From Methanothrix harundinacea (GTDB lineage: Archaea; Halobacteriota; Methanosarcinia; Methanotrichales; Methanotrichaceae), in contig DAQG01000082.1 of the NCBI GenBank assembly GCA_002502785.1, forward strand, positions 1-24,805: a DNA stretch of 24,805 nucleotides. Reading direction: 5' to 3'. The position numbers were made by a program, and so were the translations under genes. Below are positions 1 through 7,732 of this stretch, one piece after another. The number at the start of each line of letters is the position of its first letter. Within the stretch, counting starts at the first letter, position 1. Below the pieces are notes generated by a model. The model searched no databases. It was not told where the DNA came from and worked only from the letters and a program-made list of their open reading frames with translations.

Positions 1-1743
1 TCACATTCGGCACGCTGCCTCCTCTTATTCCAGTGCGGCTCCAGATGACTCCAAATATCGCCATTAAAGCCACAGACCAGTACAGCGAATATTCCGGCTT
101 TGTTCCATAGCCGTAAGATACATGAAGCACTGTATTGATGCAGCCGCTGGTAAAACTTTCACACGACCTATGTTTCATGTATTCATAGTAGCATTTATTG
201 GCGTCGTCAAACCACCCCAGATCTCGATAATTCTTATATAAGGTCAAATAGGCCTCTTCGTCGAAAACCAGTTTGCTGTCTTTATCATCCCACCATACGA
301 TGGGCAGTTTATCATCCCCTTCGATGGCTTTCCATTTAAGCCGAATTTTTTTATCACATTGCGTTCGATTCAAGCAAAGCGTTGAAGTGTTGCTAAAATT
401 GGCCCCTTCGAAAAGAGCATAACCACCGAATTTGGCTTCTTCGAACGTGACTGTTTCGCTAAAGTTTGCACCCTCGAAATTTGCATCGCCGTCGAACTGA
501 GCTCCCACAAAAATGCCATTTCTGTTGAATAGAGAGTCGGAAAAGTCGGCATCTTTATGGAACTGAGTTTCGTTGTATTCAGCATCATCGCTGAAATTGG
601 CCCTTTCGAAGTCGACATCGCTAATGAACTGGGTTTCAACAAAATCAGCATTGCCGCTGAAATTAACCAAACCAAAGCTGGCAACACCAACGAACTGGGC
701 TTCTGAGAATTTTGTATAATGTCTAAAACTGGATGTATCGAATTCTGCGATTTCATTGAACTTAACAAGACTGAAGTCGACAATAGGTCCGGTGAAATTA
801 GTACTACAAAATGACGCACTTCCGCTGAACTGGCACTTTGAGAAGGAGGCATTACCGCTGAAATTAACCCCATTAAAACAGGCATTGCCGCCAAACAGAG
901 CCTCTCCAAAATAAGCATCGCTGCTGAACTTGCTCCCTGGGAAGTAGGCATTGCCGTTGAACAGGCTCTCCGAGAAGTAAGCATTGTCACTGAACAGGCA
1001 CCCTGAGAATTTGGCATTGCCGCTGAAATTAACCCAACCTAAGCCGGCATTACCGCTGAACACTGCTCCATCGAAGCTGGCATTACCGCTGAAATTAACC
1101 CTACCGAAGTTGGCATTGCCACCGCTGAACTGCGCATTTTCGAAGTTGGCATCGTCGCTGAACATTGCTCCACCGAAGCTGGTATTACCGCTGAAATTAA
1201 CCCTACCGAAGTTGGCATCGCCACCGCTGAACTGCGCATTTTCGAAGTAAGCTTCGCCACCGCTGAACTGCGCATTTTTGAAGTCGGCTTTGCCGCCGCT
1301 GAACTGCGCCTTGTAGAATTTGGCACCGCCGCTGAACACTGCCTCTCTGAAGTCGGCATCGCCGCTGAACTGGCTCGAGGTGAAGTTGGCATTTGCAGTG
1401 AAATTAGTGTCGGTAAAATCAACTTGCTCAAGGAAGATAACGTTACCTAAGTCCACATGGCCACGGATCTCAGATCCCAAAATTTTTATTGAGGATTTCA
1501 CCATCTTTCTCTTTTTTGCCGGACCAGATTCGACCTGGGAGTTAGTTCTATTGGCCTGCTCTCTAGTGAAGTTCTTTGAATTGAGATCTCCGTTGATAAT
1601 GACATTAGAGTACTCTGCTGGCTCACCCGATGCGATCTTAGCCAATACTTCACTCGCCATTAATACCTGACGAGAATCTGATTCGCCATATGCTGAGCTC
1701 ACAATAAGGATCATCAGAATCAGCGCCAAGACCGTTTTCGCAC
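1..1743 (-). CDS. Exported pentapeptide-repeat protein with C-terminal membrane segment (3' end outside window)
   Basis: The minus-strand frame is open from about 1738 to base 1. It starts with a hydrophobic signal-like stretch (LALILMILIVSSAYG), then a polar linker, then about 30 repeats of the pentapeptide type, with Phe at alternating 5- and 6-residue spacing (FSGNASFDGAVF pattern), covering about 1430-390. After the repeats comes a non-repeat domain (KWKAIEGDD, then FDDANKCYYEYMKH) and a hydrophobic helix (WSVALMAIFGVIW, about 41-79), so the protein is probably anchored in the membrane. The repeats should form a right-handed beta-helix. Similar methanogen proteins can end in a channel-like domain, but that part lies outside the window. 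Start problem: an SD-like GGAGGG precedes a GTG at 1741-1743, but that GTG is one base out of frame. In-frame starts are TTG 1729 or ATG 1714, both inside the signal peptide, or ATG 1660, which loses it. Function unknown. Confidence 0.8.
1072..1248. repeat. Near-identical 75-bp direct repeat inside the pentapeptide gene
   Basis: Bases 1072-1146 and 1174-1248 match at 73 of 75 positions when aligned by eye; the differences are C/T at the tenth base and T/C near the middle. The offset is 102 bp (34 codons), equal to two 11-residue units plus one 12-residue unit. The whole 390-1430 region is a degenerate tandem array with a period near 33 bp. The near-identity of this pair points to recent duplication or gene conversion. 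Confidence 0.85.
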
Positions 1744-2008
1744 CCGTCGGATCGCCCTCCGAGTGAAATCTTTGGCATTACACATTAAAAAAGCTTTTGA
1801 TATACTCAGGAACGATGAAAAAAATCTTATAAATACTATTGTTAATAATTTTAACTTATACATAATAGTATTCTGCAATATATGTGCTTTAAAGACACTA
1901 TTATATCGATATATATCGATTTATCAATTCAAATAAATGGTAATTGTAATACTTGCGAAAACTTAATAATTAATTAAATGATTACTAATAATCTACAGAG
2001 GTGGTTCG
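1744..2008. promoter_or_regulatory. AT-rich divergent intergenic region with 16-bp palindrome
   Basis: This 265-bp gap separates the divergent pentapeptide gene and the small secreted-protein gene, and is much richer in A+T than the rest of the window. On the minus strand two TATA-like elements lie upstream of the pentapeptide gene (forward cttataaatac near 1828-1838 and tgatatactc near 1798-1807). A perfect palindrome, atcgatatatatcgat, spans 1905-1920. AT-rich stretches at 1961-1982 could hold the promoter of the plus-strand gene. No convincing gene was seen here. Confidence 0.5.
1997..2004 (+). promoter_or_regulatory. Shine-Dalgarno deciding a TTG start
   Basis: AGAGGTGG four bases before TTG 2009. 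No ATG or GTG gives a complete signal peptide, so this site fixes the start. Confidence 0.6.
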
Positions 2009-2410
2009 TTGTCAACAAGATTTAAGCTGTGCGTTTTGACTTTAGGCATAACGATCTTCGCCATAGGAGTTACAGATGCGTATACAATAGATATTTCGTA
2101 CAACGGGAACGTTGGTACGTATCTGGTTAACGAGAACAGGCAGACACTATACCGTCATCAAGGAGATGGTCCGGGGTACAGCAACATCAACAGTTATGAC
2201 TGGCCCCCCTTCTATACAGCGATTGTCGAAGTTCCAGGAAGTCTCAACTACTACGACTTTAGGACTATAAGAAGAAGTGACGGCACGTACCAGACGACAT
2301 ACAAAGACTGGCCGCTTTACCTTTACGGAAACAGGGGTCCGGGAGACGTATCCGGGAACGGTGTGAACAACATGTATGTCGTGTCTCCGACGATAGGCCC
2401 GCTCGAGTAG
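2009..2410 (+). CDS. Small secreted protein with Lipoprotein_15-like (Y-x4-D) repeat
   Basis: 133 residues. An N-terminal signal peptide (RFKLCVLTLGITIFAIG, likely cut after TDA) is followed by a domain matching from memory the secreted repeat family PF03640: YLVNENRQTLY, WPPF, FRTIRRSDGTYQTTY, DWPLYLYG, PGDVSGNGVNNMYVV. The family is common in bacteria and some methanogens, and its function is unknown. The Cys pair often found between the first motif and WPPF is absent here, and no lipobox Cys follows the signal peptide, so I predict a soluble or loosely attached exported protein. Start is TTG at 2009, chosen because AGAGGTGG at 1997-2004 is a good SD four bases upstream. It stands alone, convergent with the tRNA. 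Confidence 0.82.
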   Translation: MSTRFKLCVLTLGITIFAIGVTDAYTIDISYNGNVGTYLVNENRQTLYRHQGDGPGYSNINSYDWPPFYTAIVEVPGSLNYYDFRTIRRSDGTYQTTYKDWPLYLYGNRGPGDVSGNGVNNMYVVSPTIGPLE

Positions 2411-2454
2411 ACGCCGACGAGATACTAAACTGAATACAGTCGAAATGGGAAAAT

Positions 2455-2542
2455 TGGTGCGGGGGATGGGATTCGAACCCACGAACTCCTGCGAGACAAG
2501 GCCCTCAACCTTGCGCCTTTGACCTGGCTTGGCAACCCCCGC
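2455..2542 (-). tRNA. tRNA-Leu (anticodon GAG), CCA encoded
   Basis: Read on the minus strand, the acceptor stem GCGGGGG (2542-2536) pairs with CCCCCGC (2465-2459). The anticodon stem CAAGG/CCTTG encloses the loop TTGAGGG, giving anticodon GAG (Leu, CUY codons). There is a long class II variable arm with a CTC/GAG stem, and a T arm GTGGG-TTCGAAT-CCCAT. The discriminator A is at 2458 and CCA (2457-2455) is genomically encoded. No intron is visible. It begins 35 bases after the rpoD stop on the same strand, so it may be processed from the ribosomal-operon transcript. Confidence 0.95.
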
Positions 2543-2577
2543 ACTTTAGGGTTTATGCTATACTGCTTTTGCTCTTT

Positions 2578-3378
2578 TTACGCTAACTCGCTCAACTGCT
2601 CGCTGAGCGATGATGTGCGCCTCTTAATCTCGCCCGCAGCACTTACCACGAGCTCTTTTGCAGGCATCGATCCGTCGGTGTCGATCTTCATGACGAAGAC
2701 GTCTTCGATCGGAACGACGTTGATCGCGCCGACCTCGCACTCGTTCACGCAGAGCTTGCAGAGGGAACAGTTCGTGGGGTCGGTGACCTCCAGCTTCCCC
2801 CCGATCTCCTTGATCACGAGTATCTTTCGCGGACAGACCTCGACGCACTTTCCACAGCTTTCGCACTGATCGCTGATCTGGATCACCGGCAGGTTCTTGT
2901 AGCCGCACTGGGTTCCGGTCTGCCACTTGGCGTGGACCGTGCCCCGGTTCAGGGTGACGATCCCCTCCAACATTAACTTTTCGCCCTCGCCCAGGATCGC
3001 GATCGGGATCTTTTCGAAAGCGACTTTTACTCCAGGATCTGCAAACCTCAGATCTCCGGAATGAACGGTGCAAGGACCCTCTGCTGTGAGGGTCATCCCC
3101 ACCTGGCAGGCTGGACAGCCCGCGCCGCCACACTCGCACTCTTCAGGAACCGAGAAGAGGCTGAGGTCGTCAGCCTTAATCGGCACTAGGCCCAGCCTCA
3201 GTGAGAGCTGTTCGTCGAAGAGGACCGACGTATTGTCATAAATACTTATCTCATCGATGGCGAGGGACGGTACCTCTGAAAGGCAGGCCCTCCTTATCGC
3301 GTTAGCGAAGGCTGGCGTCACACCCTTAAGAAGGAACCTCGCCCGGCCCTCTCTCAGCTCTATCAGTTCCACCTGCAA
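2578..3378 (-). CDS. rpoD: DNA-directed RNA polymerase subunit D (Rpo3), two 4Fe-4S motif sets
   Basis: 266 residues. This is the archaeal counterpart of bacterial alpha and eukaryotic Rpb3, and forms the assembly platform with subunit L. The start (MQVELIELREGRARFLLKG) and the FANAIRRACLSEVPSLAIDE segment are typical. A ferredoxin-like insert occupies about residues 165-222. It has two full clusters' worth of Cys: C172, C175, C178, C182 and C204, C207, C210, C214. A further Cys group, C81/C83/C88/C91, lies in the insert near residue 85. Two-cluster RpoD is known from Methanosarcina, where the cluster domain affects D-L dimer stability. It is the last protein gene of the S13-S4-S11-RpoD operon, three bases after rps11. 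Confidence 0.97.
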   Translation of the reverse strand: MQVELIELREGRARFLLKGVTPAFANAIRRACLSEVPSLAIDEISIYDNTSVLFDEQLSLRLGLVPIKADDLSLFSVPEECECGGAGCPACQVGMTLTAEGPCTVHSGDLRFADPGVKVAFEKIPIAILGEGEKLMLEGIVTLNRGTVHAKWQTGTQCGYKNLPVIQISDQCESCGKCVEVCPRKILVIKEIGGKLEVTDPTNCSLCKLCVNECEVGAINVVPIEDVFVMKIDTDGSMPAKELVVSAAGEIKRRTSSLSEQLSELA

Positions 3379-3381
3379 AGC

Positions 3382-3771
3382 TTACACCCGTCTGCCCCTC
3401 TTTCCGCCGGACGGCTTGGTGCCGTCGTGGGGAATCGGGGTTACGTCCTCGATCCTGCCTATCTTGAGCCCGGCTCTCGCCAGGGCCCTGATGGCTGCCT
3501 GGGCGCCGGGTCCCGGAGACCTCTGCCCGTTTCCACCGGGGGCCCTGACCCTGACGTGGACGCCCATGATCCCGTTTGTCATGGCCTGCTCGGCGATCTG
3601 GCCCGCCATCTGCATGGCCGTGTAGGGCGAACTCTCGTCTCTCGCGGCCTTGACCACCATTCCGCCCGATACCTTGGCGATCGTCTCCGCGCCGGTGAGG
3701 TCGGTTATGGTGATGATCGTGTTGTTGAAGGAGGCGTATATGTGGGCCACGCCCCATTTTCCTTCTGCCAT
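3382..3771 (-). CDS. rps11: 30S ribosomal protein uS11
   Basis: 129 residues, full length. It binds 16S rRNA on the small-subunit platform next to S18/S6-equivalent positions. Recognisable segments are WGVAHIYASFNNTIITITD near the N-terminus, the VRAPGGNGQRSPGPGAQAAIRAL core, and the basic C-terminus PIPHDGTKPSGGKRGRRV. It lies between rps4 (gap of two bases) and rpoD (gap of three bases), in the standard archaeal order, so it is almost certainly cotranscribed and translationally coupled. Confidence 0.97.
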   Translation of the reverse strand: MAEGKWGVAHIYASFNNTIITITDLTGAETIAKVSGGMVVKAARDESSPYTAMQMAGQIAEQAMTNGIMGVHVRVRAPGGNGQRSPGPGAQAAIRALARAGLKIGRIEDVTPIPHDGTKPSGGKRGRRV

Positions 3772-3773
3772 GT

Positions 3774-4316
3774 TTATCCTTCCACCTTGGGTATTCTGGT
3801 GGCCCTCTCAGGATGTGCTTCCTGAGCCATGGGCGAACCAGGGTAGTAATCGAGGGTCATCTCTTCGCCACGCTTCACGTAATATCCGGGAACGGTCACT
3901 TTCCGCCCCGTGATCTGAATGTGGCCGTGAGTTATGAACTGGCGAGCCTGCCTCAGGGACTTGGCGAGGCCTTGACGGTAGACCTGAGTCTGAAGCCTTC
4001 TTTCCAGAAGGTCCTCCACCTTTATGGAGAGGACGGAGTCGAGATCACCATCTTCCTTGAGCATCCCGAAGTTTTTGAGGTGTTCAAGCACGTCCGTCGC
4101 CTGAGCCTCAAGCCCGGTCTCTCCACGGGTTGTGGCGGCCAAAAGCTGACGGCTTACACGCCGGTACTTTCTGATGAGGCTCTGTGCCTTCCATACCTCT
4201 CTCTTGTTTCGAAGCCCGTAATTCTTGACAAGCTCCACCTCCTGAGCCATCCTGTCGGCTTCCCAGGGGTGGCGCGGAGTATCGTAACTCTTCCGACACT
4301 TACCAGGATATCCCAT
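3774..4316 (-). CDS. rps4: 30S ribosomal protein uS4
   Basis: 180 residues, normal archaeal size. It is a primary 16S rRNA-binding protein that nucleates assembly of the 30S body. The N-terminal MGYPGKCRKSYDTPRHPWEADR is the archaeal form. The S4 RNA-binding domain begins near RRLQTQVYRQGLAKS and includes ARQFITHGHIQITGRKV. Second gene of the operon, 15 bases after rps13. Confidence 0.97.
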   Translation of the reverse strand: MGYPGKCRKSYDTPRHPWEADRMAQEVELVKNYGLRNKREVWKAQSLIRKYRRVSRQLLAATTRGETGLEAQATDVLEHLKNFGMLKEDGDLDSVLSIKVEDLLERRLQTQVYRQGLAKSLRQARQFITHGHIQITGRKVTVPGYYVKRGEEMTLDYYPGSPMAQEAHPERATRIPKVEG

Positions 4317-4331
4317 ATCAACCCGCCTCGC

Positions 4332-4787
4332 TCACTTCTTCTTCCTGCTGACGCCCACGGTAGCTCCTCTTCGACCAGTGGACCGGGTCTTTTGGCCTCT
4401 CACACGGAGACCGCGCTCGTGCCTGATTCCCCTGTAGCTGCGGGTCTTCCTGATGATGTCCATCTCTTCCCTTTGGGTGAGCATCAGATCGATCCCCATC
4501 ACGTGCCTATCTTCGCCGGTGAGGAGATCCTTTCTTCGGTTTTTCATCCAGACGGGTAGGTGGTCTTGGGCCGCCTCCACGATATCTCTCAGCTTGGATA
4601 TCGCATCGTCTGAGAGCATGCCGAGAGTCTCGGTGGGGTCTAGCTCTGCCTTCTGGGTGAGCAGCCGGGCGTTCCGCCTGCCCATGCCCTTGATGCTGGT
4701 GAGCGCCATCTGAACGGGCTGATGACCGTTGAGGTCGGTGTTCAGTATGCGCACTATATGTTTCAGTTCTTCATTCTCTTCTGCCAA
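4332..4787 (-). CDS. rps13: 30S ribosomal protein uS13 (TTG start)
   Basis: 151 residues. It sits in the 30S head and contacts the 50S subunit and P-site tRNA. The sequence shows LKHIVRILNTDLNG at the N-terminus, IKGMGRRNARLL (helix-two-turn-helix), and the basic tail RGLRVRGQKTRSTGRRG. The frame is open 41 codons further upstream, but that extension looks non-protein-like. TTG at 4787 is chosen because GGAGG sits six bases before it and MAEENEELKHIVRIL fits family N-termini. First gene of the S13-S4-S11-RpoD-tRNA unit. Confidence 0.95.
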   Translation of the reverse strand: MAEENEELKHIVRILNTDLNGHQPVQMALTSIKGMGRRNARLLTQKAELDPTETLGMLSDDAISKLRDIVEAAQDHLPVWMKNRRKDLLTGEDRHVMGIDLMLTQREEMDIIRKTRSYRGIRHERGLRVRGQKTRSTGRRGATVGVSRKKK

Positions 4788-4977
4788 ATTATTCCTCCAG
4801 AAATTAGAGGCTTCCAGGGCGGAGCCCGGATGCCCTCTGGAACAGCCCCGGATCATAGTCCGACGCCGCCCGCGCATCGACAAGTGCCGATGGGGCGAAT
4901 GTAATCGCAAACGCTAATCCAAGCTTGAGATTCGCTACTGATACATAAGACTTATGGAGGGTGAGGAGGCTTGCGCC
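4788..4977 (-). promoter_or_regulatory. Leader of the rps13 operon with hairpin
   Basis: This is 190 bp between aroA and rps13. The strong SD GGAGG (about 4794-4798) precedes the TTG start. A GC-rich imperfect inverted repeat at 4814-4840 (arms CCAGGGC and GCCCTCTGG, two-base bulge) could fold in the mRNA just before the SD. A weak TATA-like stretch (minus CTTATGTATC, about 4940-4950) would give a leader over 100 nt long. S4 autoregulates its operon in bacteria; a similar role here is speculation. Confidence 0.4.
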
Positions 4978-6252
4978 TTACTCTTCGCGAACCTCCACGT
5001 TGCAGCCGATCCTGGCTATCTCCTCGAAGAAGCCCGGATAGGAGACAGAAACTGATTCTGCAGTCTCTATTCTGGTCTTTCCTGCCACGAGCCCCGCTAC
5101 CGTCAAGGCCATGACGATCCTGTGGTCGTGATGGCCGCTTACTATCGTGCCCTCGAGCTTTCCACCCTCTATCACCAGCCCGTCGGGCCGTTCTTTTATC
5201 TTCGCCCCCATCTTTGAGAGCTCAGTGGCCATGGCGTGGAGCCGATCGGTCTCTTTGTGGCGGACGTGCTCTGCGTTCTTGACGACGGTCCTTCCTTTGG
5301 CCAGGGCTCCCAGAACCGCTATGGTGGGGACGAGATCGGGGGTGAGGCTCGCGTCTACCTCGACCCCATAAAGCTCGCGCCCTTCGATAGCTAGGTCGCC
5401 CTTTTCGCGGTCCCAGGAGATCTTCGCCCCCATCTCCTGAAGGATGCCGACGATCGCCGAGTCGCCCTGCTTTGAAGGGCGAAGACCGCGAATCGTGAGA
5501 TGCGAGCCCGTCACCGCCGCCGCTGCCAGGAGGTAAGAGGCGGAGGAGAAGTCGCCGGGAACTGTGTAGCCGCCCAAGTCGTAGCTCTGGCCGCCCTCGA
5601 CGAAGAATCTGCGAAAATCGGTCTCGATCTTCGCTCCGGCCTCTTCCAGCATCTCACGGGTGATCTCGGCGTAGGGGCGGGACTTCAGCTCTCCATCAAT
5701 CTCGATCTCGGAATCGTTCTCAGCGAGGGGGCAGGATATCAGAAGGGCCGAGAGGAACTGAGAGCTTACGCTCCCGTCGAGGACGGTCTTTCCGCCGCGA
5801 ATTCTGCCCCTGATCACCAGGGGCGCGCAGTCGTTCTTCTTTATTGAGAAGGCCTCGGCACCGAGATCAGAGAGGGATTTTAGGAGGGGGCCGTTGGGCC
5901 TTCGCCTGATCGATGCGTCTCCCGTGAGGATTGCGCCCTCAGTGAGGGCCGCCACCGCGGACATGATCCTGAGAGTGGTTCCCGAGTTGTCAACGTCGAT
6001 CACGTTATCGGGCGTTGAGGGCCTGCCCTCAACGCCGATCACCACCAGCTCCTCCTCCTGCCCCTCGATCTGGGCCCCGAAGGCCTCGGAGGCTTTGATT
6101 GTGGCCCTCGTGTCGGCGGATAAGAGCGGCCGTTTCACCGAGCCGCCGGGTCCCAAGGCGCTGATGGTGATCGCCCTGTGGGTGTAGCTCTTGGAGGGCG
6201 GGACCGAGACCACGCCCGAGACCTGGGAGCGCTCAACAGATGCTATCATCAC
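4978..6252 (-). CDS. aroA: 3-phosphoshikimate 1-carboxyvinyltransferase (EPSP synthase)
   Basis: 424 residues, full length. It transfers enolpyruvyl from PEP to shikimate-3-phosphate, step six of the aromatic amino-acid pathway in the cytosol. Visible motifs are SVPPSKSYTHRA (substrate Lys/Ser, about 16-27), DNSGTTLR (PEP site), SVSSQFLSALL, GDFSSASYLLAAAAV, the SLTPDLVPTIAVL catalytic Asp region, RHKETDRLHAM, and DHRIVMAL near the C-terminus. A TATA box at 6272-6281 puts the transcription start near the start codon, so the mRNA is leaderless or nearly so. The start is GTG/ATG-adjacent (MMIASV), and either 6252 or 6249 fits. No other shikimate genes are in the window. Confidence 0.97.
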   Translation of the reverse strand: MMIASVERSQVSGVVSVPPSKSYTHRAITISALGPGGSVKRPLLSADTRATIKASEAFGAQIEGQEEELVVIGVEGRPSTPDNVIDVDNSGTTLRIMSAVAALTEGAILTGDASIRRRPNGPLLKSLSDLGAEAFSIKKNDCAPLVIRGRIRGGKTVLDGSVSSQFLSALLISCPLAENDSEIEIDGELKSRPYAEITREMLEEAGAKIETDFRRFFVEGGQSYDLGGYTVPGDFSSASYLLAAAAVTGSHLTIRGLRPSKQGDSAIVGILQEMGAKISWDREKGDLAIEGRELYGVEVDASLTPDLVPTIAVLGALAKGRTVVKNAEHVRHKETDRLHAMATELSKMGAKIKERPDGLVIEGGKLEGTIVSGHHDHRIVMALTVAGLVAGKTRIETAESVSVSYPGFFEEIARIGCNVEVREE

Positions 6253-6270
6253 TCATGGGATGGATGGGTG

Positions 6271-6281
6271 AGTATAAAAAA
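6271..6281 (-). promoter_or_regulatory. TATA box of aroA
   Basis: The minus strand reads ATTTTTTATACT about 20-30 bases before the aroA start. This spacing fits a leaderless transcript. Confidence 0.6.
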
Positions 6282-6318
6282 TCGAGGCTTTTGTCGGTGA
6301 TGGGAGACAGCCTGCGGG

Positions 6319-7053
6319 TTACATTCCCGAGATCGCCTTCGCCAAATCGACCACATCCTCGAGGCTCAGCTCCTGAGGCCTTCTTTCAAGAAGGTCGGGA
6401 TCGATTCGCGATAGGACGTCGGAAGAGACCTTCATGGCGGCGAGGGATGTCTTCACCTTCTTCCGCCTCATGGAGAAGATGCCCCGTGTGAGGTCGTCAA
6501 AGACCTTCTCATCGACGGGGATCCGATTTTCGCGGGGCTGAAGGCGGACTATAGCCGACTCGACCTGAGGCATTGGCCGAAACGCTCCCCGAGGCACCCG
6601 TTCGAGGATCTCAGCCTCGGCGCGAAGGGTGACGTTGAGGGTGAGCCTGCCGTAGTCCTTGGTCCCGGATGAAGCCACCATCCTCTCAGCAAACTCCCTC
6701 TGGTACATCAAAACCGCGAGATCGAAAGGTCTCTCCAGAAGCCTGAAGGTGATCTTGGATGAGATCTGGTAAGGGAGGTTTGATATGATCTTGTTGTAAT
6801 CGGGTAGACGGACCCTCAGGGCATCGCCTCTTATCACCTGGACGTTTGGAAAGCGCCCCTCCAGGGATGACGCGAGATTCGGGTCGACCTCGATGGCGAA
6901 GACGGTTCCCGCCCGGGCAGAGAGCACCTCGGTTAAGTTTCCGGTCCCAGGACCGATCTCCAGAACCCTGTCCTTTTCGGCCAGGGATGCGTAATCGCCA
7001 ATCCGGCCGAGAACCCTCCGGTCGACGAGAAAATGTTGACCAAGCTTCTTCAT
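6319..7053 (-). CDS. rsmA: 16S rRNA (A1518/A1519) dimethyltransferase RsmA/KsgA
   Basis: 244 residues. SAM-dependent dimethylation of two adjacent adenosines in helix 45 of 16S rRNA, a late 30S maturation step. Motifs: KKLGQHFLVD at the N-terminus, VLEIGPGTGNLTE (SAM motif I), FAIEVDP (motif II), and the catalytic ISNLPYQISS (motif IV, NLPY). The C-terminal part contains MRRKKVKTSL, typical of the family. Start ATG 7053 is supported by AAAGGTGACC at 7061-7070. A TATA-like GATATATGA (about 7076-7084) suggests a local promoter besides read-through from the L21e-RpoF-DUF655 genes. Confidence 0.96.
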   Translation of the reverse strand: MKKLGQHFLVDRRVLGRIGDYASLAEKDRVLEIGPGTGNLTEVLSARAGTVFAIEVDPNLASSLEGRFPNVQVIRGDALRVRLPDYNKIISNLPYQISSKITFRLLERPFDLAVLMYQREFAERMVASSGTKDYGRLTLNVTLRAEAEILERVPRGAFRPMPQVESAIVRLQPRENRIPVDEKVFDDLTRGIFSMRRKKVKTSLAAMKVSSDVLSRIDPDLLERRPQELSLEDVVDLAKAISGM

Positions 7054-7060
7054 GGGCTCG

Positions 7061-7084
7061 GGTCACCTTTAAAAATCATATATC
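7061..7084 (-). promoter_or_regulatory. SD and TATA-like element upstream of rsmA
   Basis: AAAGGTGACC (7070-7061) matches the 16S 3' end and sits eight to ten bases before the ATG. GATATATGA lies just upstream. The TATA is rather close for an SD-led transcript, so its use is uncertain. Confidence 0.4.
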
Positions 7085-7125
7085 AAAAGTTTGGGGAATG
7101 CGGGAGCGAGCGGCTCCAGCCCCCA

Positions 7126-7710
7126 TCATCGCCGGCGCGGATCCGCTGTGAAGATCCGGTACTTTATTCGGTCGTCGACGATCTCGTCCTCGATCCGTTT
7201 TGCGATGAGCTTTTCGGGATTGTATATCCCCTTCACCCGCTCACAGAGATCATCAAAGCTCTTGAAGGTGCCCTTCTTTCGCTCCTTCAGGATCGCCCAC
7301 ATCAGCTTCTTACCGATCCCAGGCAAAAGTTCTAGCGCGTGCATCCTGGTGGTCAGGGGGCCTGCCTCGTTGAAGAAGCGAAGGTAGTATCCCTCCTTCT
7401 CCAGGACGATCTTCTGGAGGGCGTAGGGAAGCTCGACTTTTGCGCCCTGGGTGAGATCTTCGTAGCCGATCCTGCGGTTGACCCGATCTATGACCGGCCG
7501 GTCTTTGCCAACGAGCATGACTTTGACTCCGATCTCAGGCACAGAGCCCTCCTTCGGTGACATCTCCATCAGCACGAAGTCCCTTTCGCCTACCGCCTGA
7601 ACGATGGGCCTCTTTTGATACCGGCCCATCGAGTCCGAGACGTGCCCGTAGGGCAGGTAGTCGAGAACCCAAGCTGTCTCTTCGCGCCGTGGAGATCTGC
7701 CCGAGGACAT
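7126..7710 (-). CDS. DUF655 protein (predicted RNA-binding, helix-hairpin-helix)
   Basis: 194 residues. It belongs to the conserved archaeal DUF655 family, recognisable from AWVLDYLPYGH near the N-terminus (predicted OB/S1-like part) and the LELLPGIGKKLMWAILKERKKG segment, a helix-hairpin-helix nucleic-acid-binding motif at about residues 127-150. Exact function is unknown. Constant neighbours RpoF, L21e and RsmA across archaea suggest a role in ribosome biogenesis or RNA metabolism. It begins 22 bases after rpoF on the same strand. Confidence 0.93.
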   Translation of the reverse strand: MSSGRSPRREETAWVLDYLPYGHVSDSMGRYQKRPIVQAVGERDFVLMEMSPKEGSVPEIGVKVMLVGKDRPVIDRVNRRIGYEDLTQGAKVELPYALQKIVLEKEGYYLRFFNEAGPLTTRMHALELLPGIGKKLMWAILKERKKGTFKSFDDLCERVKGIYNPEKLIAKRIEDEIVDDRIKYRIFTADPRRR

Positions 7711-7732
7711 ACTTATCCTCTCAATCGGATGT

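Noticed and set aside
390..1430. CRISPR-like tandem array.
   Set aside because: Repeats are degenerate, about 33 bp with no unique spacers, and are coding.
370..1431. Several open frames on both strands (370-1017 minus, 984-1250 plus, 1039-1431 minus) within the pentapeptide gene.
   Set aside because: They are shadows of the 33-bp repeat array; their proteins are repetitive Ser/Ala/Leu/Pro strings, while the listed minus frame gives the clear repeat pattern, signal peptide and membrane helix.
3813..4559. 248-codon plus-strand frame antisense to rps4 and rps13.
   Set aside because: It lies fully opposite two certain ribosomal genes and has no family resemblance.
4788..4910. 41-codon N-terminal extension of uS13.
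   Set aside because: A perfect SD precedes the internal TTG, and the extension is Arg/His-rich and unlike uS13 N-termini.
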